Part shown: positions 11,192-19,624 of the stretch, one piece after another
Layout of the letters: every line of letters begins with the position of its first letter
How positions within the stretch are numbered: position 1 is the stretch's first letter
Source: Burkholderia sp. USMB20
GTDB taxonomy: Bacteria > Pseudomonadota > Gammaproteobacteria > Burkholderiales > Burkholderiaceae
Length of the DNA: 64,000 nucleotides
Direction: 5' to 3'
Assembly: GCF_000949135.2 (NCBI RefSeq)
Contig: NZ_JTAN02000019.1
Coordinates: forward strand, 434,001-498,000
Translations under genes and position numbers: made by a program
Notes under the pieces: generated by a model
Database searches by the model: none
What the model was told of the DNA's origin: nothing
What the model saw: only the letters and a program-made list of their open reading frames with translations

Positions 11192-12097
11192 ATGCTCAAT
11201 CCCATGATCGACCGCTCCATTGCGACCCAGATTGTCGAACTGATCAAGACGGAAGGACTCGACGCAGGCACGCACCTGCCCGCGCAGATGCTCGCCGATC
11301 GCCTGCGCGTGTCCCGTTCGCCCGTCAACGAGGCGCTCGCGCTGCTGCACGAAAAAGGCATCCTGACGCGCGAGCGCAATCGCGGGTTCTTCGTCGCGAA
11401 GCCGGTGATCGAGCCGCTGTCAGACGTCGTCGACGAACTCGGGCTCGCCGAGGCGGACGTGGTGACGAGCGTGTATTTCCGGATCGCGGACGATCGCCTG
11501 AAGGGCGAACTGCCCGATGAATTTTCCGAGCAGCTGATCCGCACGCGCTACGGGCTGACGAATGCGCAGCTCACTGCCGTGCTCGGCCGCATCGCGCAGG
11601 AAGGCTGGGCCGAGCGCAAGCCGGGCTACGGCTGGCAGTTCTCGCCGATGCTGACGACGCCGGACAGCCTGCTGAAATCGTACCGGCTACGCCTCGCGCT
11701 CGAACCGGCCGCGCTGCTGGAGCCCGGCTACCGGCTCGAACCGAAGGTGCTGGAGCGGTGTCGCGACGTCGAAAAGCATCTGCTCGCCGGCGGCATCGAG
11801 ACCGACACCGCCGATCAGTTGCACGAGCGCGGCGTGCGGTTCCACGAATCGCTCGTCGAAGCGTCGGGCAACAGCTTCTTCATCGACACGATCCGGCGCG
11901 TGAATCGCGTGCGCCGGCTGCTGTCGTATCGCTCGATGCAGGATCGCGAACGTTACGTCGAACATGCGAAGCAGCATCTGCACGTGCTCGAACTGCTCGA
12001 GCGCGAGCGCAACGAAGAAGCGTCGGAAGCATTGCGTCAACACCTGTTGCATACGCTCGATGCGCTGTCGCGCATCAGCGCCATTCTCAAACCCTGA
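11192..12097 (+). CDS. GntR-family transcriptional regulator with two winged-helix segments and FCD-like domain
   Basis: A protein of about 301 residues. Residues 1-75 form a GntR winged helix (IVELIKTEG…LADRLRVSRSPVNEALALLHEKG). A second winged-helix-like segment follows (residues about 110-155: YGLTNAQLTAVLGRIAQEGW, then a WQFSP wing), an arrangement seen in a subset of GntR proteins. The C-terminal helical part (FHESLVEASGNSFFIDTIRRV; HLHVLELLERERNEEA) matches the FCD ligand-binding domain, which in this class usually senses a carboxylic acid through a metal. The start could be ATG 11192 or ATG 11204; neither has a strong ribosome-binding site. It probably controls the divergent aconitase and lactonase units. 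Confidence 0.88.
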   Translation: MLNPMIDRSIATQIVELIKTEGLDAGTHLPAQMLADRLRVSRSPVNEALALLHEKGILTRERNRGFFVAKPVIEPLSDVVDELGLAEADVVTSVYFRIADDRLKGELPDEFSEQLIRTRYGLTNAQLTAVLGRIAQEGWAERKPGYGWQFSPMLTTPDSLLKSYRLRLALEPAALLEPGYRLEPKVLERCRDVEKHLLAGGIETDTADQLHERGVRFHESLVEASGNSFFIDTIRRVNRVRRLLSYRSMQDRERYVEHAKQHLHVLELLERERNEEASEALRQHLLHTLDALSRISAILKP

Positions 12098-12139
12098 GCG
12101 CCGGCGCAGCCGGCGCATCCGATTCCTCGCGAGCCTTTC

Positions 12140-12874
12140 ATGACCGTCGACCCTTCCGTCCTCTCCGCGTTCACGCCGACCGGCAAGCTGCGCGCGTCGA
12201 TCAATCTCGGCAACCCGATCCTCGCGAACCGCGACCCGGCGACGGGCGAGCCGTTCGGCGTGTCGATCGACCTCGCGCGCGCGTTCGCCGAGCGACTGTC
12301 GGCCGAGCTCGAGCTCGTCGTGTTCGATGCGGCCGGCAAGTCGGTGCAGGCGCTGACCGAGGAGCGCGCCGATTTCGGCTTCTTCGCGGTCGATCCGCTG
12401 CGCGGCGAAACGGTCGCGTTCACCGAGCCCTACGTGCTGATCGAAGGCTTCTATCTCGTGCGCGACGATTCGCCGATCCGCGGCAATGCGGACGTCGACC
12501 AGCCGCACAACCGCGTGGCGGTCGGCAAGGGCAGCGCGTACGACCTGTTCCTCACGCGTGAGCTGAAGGCCGCGCAGATCGTGCGTGCGCCGACGTCGCC
12601 GGCCGTCGTGCCGACCTTCGTCGAGCAGCAGCTCGAAGTCGCGGCCGGCGTGAAGCAGCAGCTTGAAGCCGATGCGGCGAAGACGCCGGGCCTGCGCCTG
12701 CTCGGCGAGCGCTTCATGGTGATCCGCCAGGCGATGGGCGTGCCGAAGAGCCGCGGCGAAGCGGCCGCGGCGGTGCTCGGCGAATTCGTCGAGGCAATGA
12801 AGGCGTCGGGCTTCGTCGCGGAGTCACTGCGGCGGCATGGCATCGTCGGGGCGTCGGTCGCACCGCTGGCCTGA
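12140..12874 (+). CDS. Type II periplasmic-binding-fold protein without signal peptide
   Basis: A 244-residue protein with the pattern of amino-acid-type solute-binding proteins (family SBP_bac_3): a first strand LRASINLGNPIL, the hallmark GEPFGVSIDLARAFAERL, then ADFGFFAVDPLRGETVAFTEPYVLIEGFYLV. It has no signal peptide or lipobox; the sequence begins MTVDPSVLSAFTPTGK and no in-frame upstream leader was found. No ABC permease or ATPase gene is adjacent. It follows the GntR gene by 42 bp in the aconitase unit. The protein may therefore be a cytoplasmic ligand-binding protein or an enzyme that adopted this fold; the known aconitate isomerase also has a binding-protein fold, though of another subfamily. 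The function is unassigned. Confidence 0.8.
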   Translation: MTVDPSVLSAFTPTGKLRASINLGNPILANRDPATGEPFGVSIDLARAFAERLSAELELVVFDAAGKSVQALTEERADFGFFAVDPLRGETVAFTEPYVLIEGFYLVRDDSPIRGNADVDQPHNRVAVGKGSAYDLFLTRELKAAQIVRAPTSPAVVPTFVEQQLEVAAGVKQQLEADAAKTPGLRLLGERFMVIRQAMGVPKSRGEAAAAVLGEFVEAMKASGFVAESLRRHGIVGASVAPLA

Positions 12875-13043
12875 GTCGTACACCCGTCAAGTGTCGACGA
12901 CGACGCCGTCGTGCCAGGTTCGCGCGGCCTGTCGACCACCCGGCGCCACCTGGCACTCGACACTTCGCTCGCGCGGCTGAACGTCGTCATCGGCGGGATT
13001 CGGCGCGGCACGGCGTTTTGCGAACGGCTGCCCGTGCGCGCGT

Positions 13044-14645
13044 TCATGATGCGGCGCGATGTCCCGCTGCTGTTGCGCCGGCGGGCGATCGAGGTGCTGC
13101 CGTCGCGGGGTGCGCGGACGACGGGGACGCCGCGGCGCCCGGTCCGGCAGGCGGCTGCGGCGCGGAAGCGGAAGCAGGCGCCGGATTCGGCGGCGACGAG
13201 GCGGGTTGGCTCGTGCGGGCACTCCCTGCCGAGCCTGACGCCGCTGATCCAGAAGCTGCTGGTCCTGAGCCCGCTGATCCCGACGCCGCCGACCCCGAAC
13301 CTGCTGACCCCGAACCCACTGCCCCTGAACCCGCCGCTCCCGATCCCGCCGCTCCCGAACCCACCGCCCCCGAACCCGCCGCTCCCGAACCCGCTGCCCC
13401 CGAACCCGCCGCCCCAACAGCCGGCGGCGCACGCAGCCCACCGTCCAGCGAGGTCCTACGAGCGGCCATGTCGGCCTGTTCGGCACTACGCTGGGCGGCG
13501 CGGTCGGCGGACAAGCGCGCCGCTTCGGCATCCGGATTGATCGTGTTGACGCGGATGCGTTCGACGTCGCCCACGCCCGCCAGCCGGTTCAACGGCACGT
13601 AATCCGTCCGAAACACCAGTTCGACGCCGCTGCTCAGGTTGAGGTCGGCGTGCGAACTCTCGGTCGTCTGGGTCCGGTCGGTCGACACGTAGCCGATCGT
13701 GCTCTGCACATTGGCCTCCGCGCCCCACGGCCCGAAGCGCGCGCCCCCGCTCACGCCCACCGTGTTGCGCGTGTCGAACTGCGAGCCGCGGTCGTTGGCG
13801 GCGACGCTGCTCGCGTCGATATGGAAATTCATCGCGGCGTTGAGCCGCCCGCTCTCGATGACGATGCGCTGCAAACCCATCTGCACCATCGTCGCGAGCA
13901 ACTGCTGGCGGTTGCGGGCCAGCACCTGCTGGGCGAGCGGCACCAGGCGCTCGGGATCGGCGGCCGTCACCGCGTCGCCCGGCCCCAATCCCAGCGCGGT
14001 GCGCAGCGCCGCTTCCGCCGGCGGGGTCGCGCCCGCGCGCAACGCCAGCCGGGTCGACGCATCGCGCTCGGCCTGCAGTTCCTGCTGGCGCTGGCGGCGC
14101 TCGTCCGGCGGCAGGCCCGCCAGTTCGTCGGCGTCGTCGGCGGCCTCGTCGTCGCCGGTGACCTCGTAGGCGGTGGGGAAATGCTCGGCCAGCCACTGCC
14201 GCGCGCCGGCGATACCGACGTTGCTGTCCGCGAAGCCTTCGGTGGTCTGCGCGACATTGCGGATCAGGTCGACGAACGCGGTCAGCTGCTGCTGGTTCGA
14301 ATCGTTCATCGCCTTGAAGACGCCCGTGATCAGCTCGGTCACGAAGCGCGGGAACGACACCGCGTTGAGCACGGCCCGGGTGGTGCCGGCCATCCGGTCG
14401 ATGGCGGTGCCCGAATACGCCGAGCCCGCGTCCTGCGCGACGGCCAGCGCGGTGCCGGGACGCGCCGCGAGCTCGTCATGATCGACCGCGAGCGAGCCGA
14501 TCCGTGCCAGTCCGGACGCGAGATCGCGGCGCATGGCCGGATCGAGTGCGCCGAAGCCCTGCTGCGCCGACAGCAGTTCACGGAGACGGTGGCGAACGTC
14601 GGGCCGCGGCACCGCCGAACGCGCAAGGTGGGCGGTTGCCGTCAT
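13044..14645 (-). CDS. Unknown protein, paralogue 4 of a four-member family, with Gly-Ser-Ala-rich tail
   Basis: Last gene of the sigma-54-controlled operon (533 residues). It shares with three other proteins here an N-terminal helical block (RLRELLSAQQGF…MRRDLASGLARI), a central helix pair (FPRFVTELITGVFKAMNDSN; LTAFVDLIRNVAQTTEGFAD) ending ARQWLAEHFP, a strand block (RQQLLATMVQMGLQRIVIES-GRLNAAMNFHIDAS) and a late block (FRTDYVPLNRLA, matching FKSDYLPLDKMA elsewhere). The last ~170 residues are a low-complexity tail of GSGAA-type repeats followed by Pro/Ala-rich sequence. No signal peptide or membrane segment is visible. ATG 14645 follows GGAG with 8-base spacing. It is separated from the upstream gene by 141 bp, more than any other junction in the operon. 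No known family was recognised. Confidence 0.8.
   Translation of the reverse strand: MTATAHLARSAVPRPDVRHRLRELLSAQQGFGALDPAMRRDLASGLARIGSLAVDHDELAARPGTALAVAQDAGSAYSGTAIDRMAGTTRAVLNAVSFPRFVTELITGVFKAMNDSNQQQLTAFVDLIRNVAQTTEGFADSNVGIAGARQWLAEHFPTAYEVTGDDEAADDADELAGLPPDERRQRQQELQAERDASTRLALRAGATPPAEAALRTALGLGPGDAVTAADPERLVPLAQQVLARNRQQLLATMVQMGLQRIVIESGRLNAAMNFHIDASSVAANDRGSQFDTRNTVGVSGGARFGPWGAEANVQSTIGYVSTDRTQTTESSHADLNLSSGVELVFRTDYVPLNRLAGVGDVERIRVNTINPDAEAARLSADRAAQRSAEQADMAARRTSLDGGLRAPPAVGAAGSGAAGSGAAGSGAVGSGAAGSGAAGSGAVGSGSAGSGSAASGSAGSGPAASGSAASGSAGSARTSQPASSPPNPAPASASAPQPPAGPGAAASPSSAHPATAAPRSPAGATAAGHRAAS
13229..13424. repeat. Degenerate 15-bp tandem repeat coding GSGAA-type pentapeptides
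   Basis: About thirteen copies of a 15-bp unit (gctcccgaacccgcc and variants on the + strand) encode the Gly-Ser-Ala-rich tail of the overlapping minus-strand protein. The unit keeps the reading frame, so copy-number change would only lengthen or shorten the tail. Boundaries are approximate. Confidence 0.8.
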
Positions 14646-14786
14646 CTCGGCGGCTCCGCCGCGCATCGCGCATTCCGCGTCCCGCAACACGTGAAGCACG
14701 GCCAGACGGGCGACGGCACGTCCGCCGCCGTCGGCACCCGGGTTCTGCCGCCCGTCTCGCGACGGCCTGAGCGACGCGGTTCCATG

Positions 14787-15782
14787 TCAGCTTCCGAGCG
14801 CCGCCCACGGGTTCGACGGCGCGGCCGGGCGCGCGGCCGGCGGCACGGCGCGGCCGTCGTCCGGGACGGAAGACACCTGGCCGTCGGGTTTCTCGCCGAG
14901 ACTGAGCGTCGCCTCGATCCAGTCGGCGGCGGAGGCGATCACCGGATTGTCGGTGCGCAGCAGCGGCGATGCGCCGCCCAGCGCATCCGCGACGTCCGCG
15001 AGCCATGCGATCACGGTCATCCCGGCCTTGCCGCGCCGGACATAGGCGGCAGGCTGGCGCGGCGGCTGCCGCGAAAGCCGGCCGATGCCGGCGACCACGC
15101 CCCAGATGTCGCGCGCGGCGAAGCCGTGACGCAGGTCGGCATGGCCGAGGATCGCGAACGCGTCCCTGAGCATGCCGACGATCTCGCCGGCCATGAACGC
15201 GGTCACGCCGGTACAGGCGGCGCCGAGATTCTGCGCGAGCGCGCGCGCGGCGTTGCAGACTCGCGCCTGGCGCCCGGGATCCCCGCCCGGGTCGGCACCG
15301 GGCGTCTCGTCGAGCTTGTAGAGCGCCTCGCAAAGCACGAGCATGCATTCCTCGAACTGGACGTTGCGCTCGGCATCCGCGGCCGCCGGGCCGTACGCGG
15401 TGCCGAACAACCGTGCATAGAACGCCGCGCGCTCGCCGGCCGCGAGCTTCTCGGCGCGGTGACGCCACCAGTTGGCGACCAGCGGCTCCGCGCCGCCGAG
15501 ATCGACGCCGACGGCGCCGCTCGCCGACAGTCCGGCGAGCGCCTCGACCGCAGGGATCACGCCCGCGGGCTCGAGGTCGGCCGCCAGATAGAGCGACGCG
15601 AGCGCCCGCAGCTGCGCCTTGTCGACGCGCGCGGCAACGGGATCGGGAATCGCGATGTCGCCGAGCTCGTCGAGCGCGAACGCGAGGCCGTGCGCGGTCG
15701 CGCGCTCGACGAGCCGCTCCCCCGACCGGATGGCCGCCGCGAGCCCGGCATCCGCCGGCGGGACGATGAGCATGCGCGCCAT
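14787..15782 (-). CDS. Unknown alanine-rich helical protein, related to the 606-residue protein of the same operon
   Basis: A 331-residue, mainly helical, alanine-rich protein without signal peptide. Its region 185-300 (AARALAQNLGAACTG, MAGEIVGMLRDAFAIL, then HGFAARDIWGVVAGI) aligns by eye with the C-terminal half of the 606-residue protein at 19625-21445 (AARDLAGNLSLHGYG, AAREIQSQVKFMIDLLQ, then GCYGAKDMWQVIDQV), and both continue with a strand like MTVIAWLADVADAL / IITAWLANNVDRV. The two therefore appear to share a domain. ATG 15782 lies 3 bp after the stop of the upstream paralogue, so translation is probably coupled. No function can be named. Confidence 0.78.
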   Translation of the reverse strand: MARMLIVPPADAGLAAAIRSGERLVERATAHGLAFALDELGDIAIPDPVAARVDKAQLRALASLYLAADLEPAGVIPAVEALAGLSASGAVGVDLGGAEPLVANWWRHRAEKLAAGERAAFYARLFGTAYGPAAADAERNVQFEECMLVLCEALYKLDETPGADPGGDPGRQARVCNAARALAQNLGAACTGVTAFMAGEIVGMLRDAFAILGHADLRHGFAARDIWGVVAGIGRLSRQPPRQPAAYVRRGKAGMTVIAWLADVADALGGASPLLRTDNPVIASAADWIEATLSLGEKPDGQVSSVPDDGRAVPPAARPAAPSNPWAALGS

Positions 15783-15785
15783 GAT

Positions 15786-17087
15786 TCAGTGCTGCCCGGC
15801 CGGCACGCCGGCGGCGGGGGCCGGCTTGTTGGGGTTGTACGGCGTCGAGTTGCCCTGGATCACCGACATCATCTCGGGCGTCGCCATCTTGTCGAGCGGC
15901 AGGTAGTCGCTCTTGAAGTTGACGCGGACCTCGCCCGACAGTTTCGCCTTCACCTCGGCCTTCGATTCGCTCGTGTCGTCGAGCGCCGACCCGACGGTGG
16001 CCACGTGCTCCTGCTGCCCCTCGAACGCGGCGTCGGCCGAATACGGCGTGTACCAGCTGCCGTAATGGGCGTTGAGCGATTCCTTGTATTTCTGGCTCTC
16101 GCGGTCGTGCATCGACGCGGTGTAGGTGCGTTTCGCCGTGTCGCTGGCGCGCATGTCGAACACCACCTTGGCGTTGATCGACCCGTCGGTGACGACGATG
16201 CGGTTGATGCCGAGCATGACCATCGACGACAGCAGCTGCTGGCGCTGCTTCGCCATCTGCAGGCGCGCCGCGGTGACGAGGCGCAGTTCCGACTTGTCGT
16301 CGGACAGGTCGGTCACGGGCGGATCGAGGTTGTAGTTCCGGCTGATCTCGGCAAGCCGCTGCTGCGCGTTGTCGCCCTGCGCCACCAGCCGCGTCGGGGC
16401 CGCCGCCGCGGCCGCGCCGGCGCTGTCCGCGTCGAACGCGTCGGCGCCGTCCTGCGCCTGCACCGACAGCACGTCGGGGAACGAATCGGCGAGATAGTCG
16501 CGGCCGGCGCCCTCGCTGATGTTGTCGCTCATGAACTGGGCGGTGGTCTTGGCGACATTGGCGATCAGCTCGCCGTACGCGCGCATCTGTTCGATCGAGC
16601 TTTCGACGATCGCCTGGAACACGTTCTTGATCAGGCCTCCTACGAATTTCGGGAAATCGACCTTCTGCACCATCTGGCCGAACTGCTCGACGCCCTGCTT
16701 CACCGCGCCGGCCTGGAAGTCCTTGCCGGCGAAGCCGGGATCCTGCGCGAGCTGGCGCTTGGTCGCGGTGACGGGATCGTCGGCCAGCGCCGCGGCGGCC
16801 GGCGCCGGACCCGGCGGCACGAGCGGGTGCGCGAGGCCGGTGGGCGGCAGTTCGCCGTTCGCCTCGCGCTCGGCAATCTCGGCATGCACGCCGTTCGGGT
16901 CGGCCAGGTAGGCGAGCACCCGCACCGTATCGGCGGCGATGCGGCGGCGCTCGTCGTCGGGCAGGTCGAGGAACGACGGAATCGCGGTCAGCAGGCGGCG
17001 CACCTCGGGCCGCGTCGCGTCGAACGCGGCGGCGCTCGTGGGCGGCCGCACCGGGTGGAGCGCGTCGGGGGGAGCGGGCAGGCGCAT
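15786..17087 (-). CDS. Unknown protein, paralogue 3 of a four-member family
   Basis: A 433-residue soluble-looking protein, best preserved example of the family together with the next gene. Blocks in order: N-terminal helices (VRRLLTAIPSFLDLPDDER, then IAADTVRVLAYLADPNG; about 15-60), the central pair FPKFVGGLIKNVFQAIVESS and MRAYGELIANVAKTTAQFMS (about 130-175), YLADSFPDVLSV, the strand block RQQLLSSMVMLGINRIVVTD followed by GSINAKVVFDMRASD (about 275-310), and near the C-terminus VRVNFKSDYLPLDKMATPEM. It is separated from the genes on both sides by only 3 bp. It has no signal peptide, no catalytic motif and no recognised domain. Repeated use of the same architecture suggests subunits of one assembly, but this is inference. 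Confidence 0.82.
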   Translation of the reverse strand: MRLPAPPDALHPVRPPTSAAAFDATRPEVRRLLTAIPSFLDLPDDERRRIAADTVRVLAYLADPNGVHAEIAEREANGELPPTGLAHPLVPPGPAPAAAALADDPVTATKRQLAQDPGFAGKDFQAGAVKQGVEQFGQMVQKVDFPKFVGGLIKNVFQAIVESSIEQMRAYGELIANVAKTTAQFMSDNISEGAGRDYLADSFPDVLSVQAQDGADAFDADSAGAAAAAAPTRLVAQGDNAQQRLAEISRNYNLDPPVTDLSDDKSELRLVTAARLQMAKQRQQLLSSMVMLGINRIVVTDGSINAKVVFDMRASDTAKRTYTASMHDRESQKYKESLNAHYGSWYTPYSADAAFEGQQEHVATVGSALDDTSESKAEVKAKLSGEVRVNFKSDYLPLDKMATPEMMSVIQGNSTPYNPNKPAPAAGVPAGQH

Positions 17088-17090
17088 GGC

Positions 17091-18482
17091 TCAGTTTCCC
17101 CTGGCCGCAGCCGGTGCCGGCGCGGCGGCCGGCGCCGCCGCCGGGGCTGAAGCCGCAGCGGGGGCGGACGCCGCCGGCGGCGTTTTCGGGCTGGGCAGCA
17201 CGTTCGGATCGGCGGGCGTCGCGTTGCCGGTGATGGTGGCGATCATCTGCGGCGTCGCCATCTTGTCGAGCGGCAGGTAGTCGCTCTTGAAATTGACGTC
17301 GACCGCGCCGGACAGCTGGATCTTGGTCTGCATCGCCGCGTTGCTGGTTTCCGACGCGGCCGTCGACGCGGTGATGATCGGCTTGTTCTCGTATTCGTAG
17401 TCGCCCTTCGCGTAGTAGTCGGCGCTGTACTGGCGGCCGTTGTCCTTGTCGTTGCTGGAGTCGTACTTGCCGCCGCGATCGTAGGTGCCCTTGCCGGCGT
17501 AGGTCGACTGGACGTTGCCGTCCTTGTCGCGGGCGAGGTCGACCGCGGTGGCGCTGCGCTGCTTCGAAAGCGTGTCCTGCGCGCGCACGTCGTAGATGAT
17601 CTTCGCGGAGATCTTGCCGTCGGTGACGACGATGCGGTTGATGCCCATCAGCACGATCGACGCCAGCATCTGCTGGCGCTGCTTGGCGAGCTGCATCTTG
17701 AAGCGATTGACGATCGCCAGCTCGGAGGCCTCGTCCGACAGGTCGAAGGTATCGCCGTCGCCCATCTGCAGGCGCGCGCGCACGGTCTTCGACGCTTCGT
17801 CCGGGTCGACCCCGTCGCGCACCTGCACGCGCGGGCTCGGCGTGTCGCCGCTGTCGTCCATGCCGATCTCGAACAGGTCGGGAAACTGGCCGACCATATG
17901 ATCGCGCGCCTGGTTCTCCGTCACATGTTCGTCGGCGAACTGGCCGAGCGATTTCGCCACCTGCGCGATCATTTCCTGATACGCCTTCATCTGCTCGATC
18001 GAGCTGTGCGTGATCGACTGGAACACGCCGCTGATCAGGCTCGCGACGAAGGTCGGGAACTTGACCTGGTTCAGCAGCTCGCCCGCGACCGCCGCGCCCT
18101 CGTGCGCGGCCGCCGCGGTGAATTTGGACTTGCCGATGCTGTCGACGGCCTGGTTGTGCGTCGAGAAATCCGCCTCGTGCGCGGAATGATCCGTGTTGTC
18201 GTCGAGCGCGCGCGCCGGCGCGGTGCCCACCCCGCCCGGAATCTCGTGGCCGGCGAACCCTTCGGGCCGCGCGAGGTAATCGGCGATCAACGCGGTGTTG
18301 CGCGCGATGTCGCGGCGATCGGCGTCGGGCATCGCGTTGAACGCCTGCGACCGGGTCAACATCTGCGCGACGCCTTGGCGCACTTCGTCGGCGGGCACCG
18401 GCGGCGTGTGACGCGGAGCGGTCGCCGCGGCGCGTGGCGGCGGCGGCGCGATCGGCGTGGAACGGGCAGCTTGCGGGAACAT
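17091..18482 (-). CDS. Unknown protein, paralogue 2 of a four-member family
   Basis: A 463-residue protein. It shares with its neighbour the helical block (VAQMLTRSQAFNAMPDADR, then DIARNTALIADYLARPEG), the pair FPTFVASLISGVFQSITHSS and MKAYQEMIAQVAKSLGQFAD, the strand block RQQMLASIVLMGINRIVVTD, and VDVNFKSDYLPLDKMATPQM. A charged, Tyr- and Gly-rich insert (about 325-375, for example KGTYDRGGKYDSSNDKDN) separates the strand block from the C-terminal block. The C-terminus is an Ala/Pro-rich tail and the N-terminus is Pro-rich. ATG 18482 is preceded by GAGG at five-base spacing. No signal peptide is present. Confidence 0.82.
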   Translation of the reverse strand: MFPQAARSTPIAPPPPRAAATAPRHTPPVPADEVRQGVAQMLTRSQAFNAMPDADRRDIARNTALIADYLARPEGFAGHEIPGGVGTAPARALDDNTDHSAHEADFSTHNQAVDSIGKSKFTAAAAHEGAAVAGELLNQVKFPTFVASLISGVFQSITHSSIEQMKAYQEMIAQVAKSLGQFADEHVTENQARDHMVGQFPDLFEIGMDDSGDTPSPRVQVRDGVDPDEASKTVRARLQMGDGDTFDLSDEASELAIVNRFKMQLAKQRQQMLASIVLMGINRIVVTDGKISAKIIYDVRAQDTLSKQRSATAVDLARDKDGNVQSTYAGKGTYDRGGKYDSSNDKDNGRQYSADYYAKGDYEYENKPIITASTAASETSNAAMQTKIQLSGAVDVNFKSDYLPLDKMATPQMIATITGNATPADPNVLPSPKTPPAASAPAAASAPAAAPAAAPAPAAARGN

Positions 18483-18521
18483 GGCGACCTCGCGGGAAAT
18501 GCGTGACGACGCGATTCGGAT

Positions 18522-19574
18522 TCAGTTGGCCTGGGCGGGCGCGTCCGCCGGCAGTTCGAACTCGATGGGGCGCAGGTAGAGACTCACCCGTGCCGGGCAG
18601 GCCGCGTCCGTGCGCAGGCTGATGATCGAGAAGCGGCCCGGCCAGTGCGCGTCCTCCGGCGTGAACGCGCCCATCCAGCGCTCGAGCGCCTGCAATCCGC
18701 GCGGACGCTCGGCGAGCCCCATCGTCAGCAGGCTCAGGAACGCGGGCGGCACGTCGGGGATCGCCGACAGCAGCACGTAGAGTTCGAAATCCGGCCCGTC
18801 CGGGCCGAGCCCGAACGCGAGCAGCGCGCCGTGCGGCGGCAGGTCGAAGCGCCCGCCGAGCACCAGCCCCAGGAGCTGCATGATGCCGGGCAGCCGATGG
18901 CCGATGCCGAGCGCATCCATGACCGGCTGCAGATCGGCGAGCCGCAGCGCCCGGGTACACGCGAACGTGAGCCGCTGGCCGCCGAGATCGCGCTGGGCCG
19001 CCATCGTGGTGAAGAGCGGCTTGAGCCCCGGCACCATCTGCAGCGCGGCCTGGACGATGCCGGCCAGGTCGCGGGGCAGGTTCTCGATCGTGCCGGCATC
19101 GCCGGGCAGCTCGTAGTACACCTTGGACGCATAGAGCCCGTCGCGGTCATAGCTGGAGCCGAAGAACGCGCCGTAGTCGAGGTTGCCGCCGGGCCGCGCG
19201 AAGCCCCGGAACGGCTCGCTCGCCTGGTCGAACCAGTGCAGCGCCTCGCGGCCGATGAAGTCGCGGATCAGCTTGCGCATTTCGCGGGTCGACTCGTCGC
19301 GCCGGTCGATCGCCGACGCCTCCGGCGGCAACGGCTCGATCGTGAAGCGCAGCTTGCCCGGCTGGCTTTCCGAGAAGCTGGGCTCGAACGGCACCGCCAT
19401 CGGCATCAGCGCGTTGTCGCGGAACCGCAGATCGTCGGCGCCGTCGCCGAAGGTGCGCAGGAACAGGTCGCGCGACGGCGCGAATGGATCGGCGGTGCCG
19501 AGGCTTCGCGCGGCGCTTTTCAGGCGGCGTTCGACCCGGGCGACGACCGGTTCGCGGATTGAGGTCAGGGGCAT
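18522..19574 (-). CDS. Unknown 350-residue protein of the sigma-54 operon
   Basis: A soluble-looking protein with no recognised family. It has alternating helices and amphipathic strands ending in pairs of aromatic residues: DRDGLYASKVYYELPGD (about 140-156), PDFELYVLLSAIPDVPP, and ARVSLYLRPIEFELP at the C-terminus. Such K/L-x-Y-x strands recur in ABBA-barrel aromatic prenyltransferases, and a distant relation is possible, but no pocket residues could be confirmed, so this is only a weak idea. ATG 19574 follows GGAG at 7-8 bases. Gaps are 50 bp to the upstream gene and 39 bp to the downstream one, consistent with the same operon. Confidence 0.75.
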   Translation of the reverse strand: MPLTSIREPVVARVERRLKSAARSLGTADPFAPSRDLFLRTFGDGADDLRFRDNALMPMAVPFEPSFSESQPGKLRFTIEPLPPEASAIDRRDESTREMRKLIRDFIGREALHWFDQASEPFRGFARPGGNLDYGAFFGSSYDRDGLYASKVYYELPGDAGTIENLPRDLAGIVQAALQMVPGLKPLFTTMAAQRDLGGQRLTFACTRALRLADLQPVMDALGIGHRLPGIMQLLGLVLGGRFDLPPHGALLAFGLGPDGPDFELYVLLSAIPDVPPAFLSLLTMGLAERPRGLQALERWMGAFTPEDAHWPGRFSIISLRTDAACPARVSLYLRPIEFELPADAPAQAN

Positions 19575-19624
19575 GGCTCGGCTCCGGCAGGGTTCGAAAA
19601 TGGCGCGGCACACGCGACGCCGCT

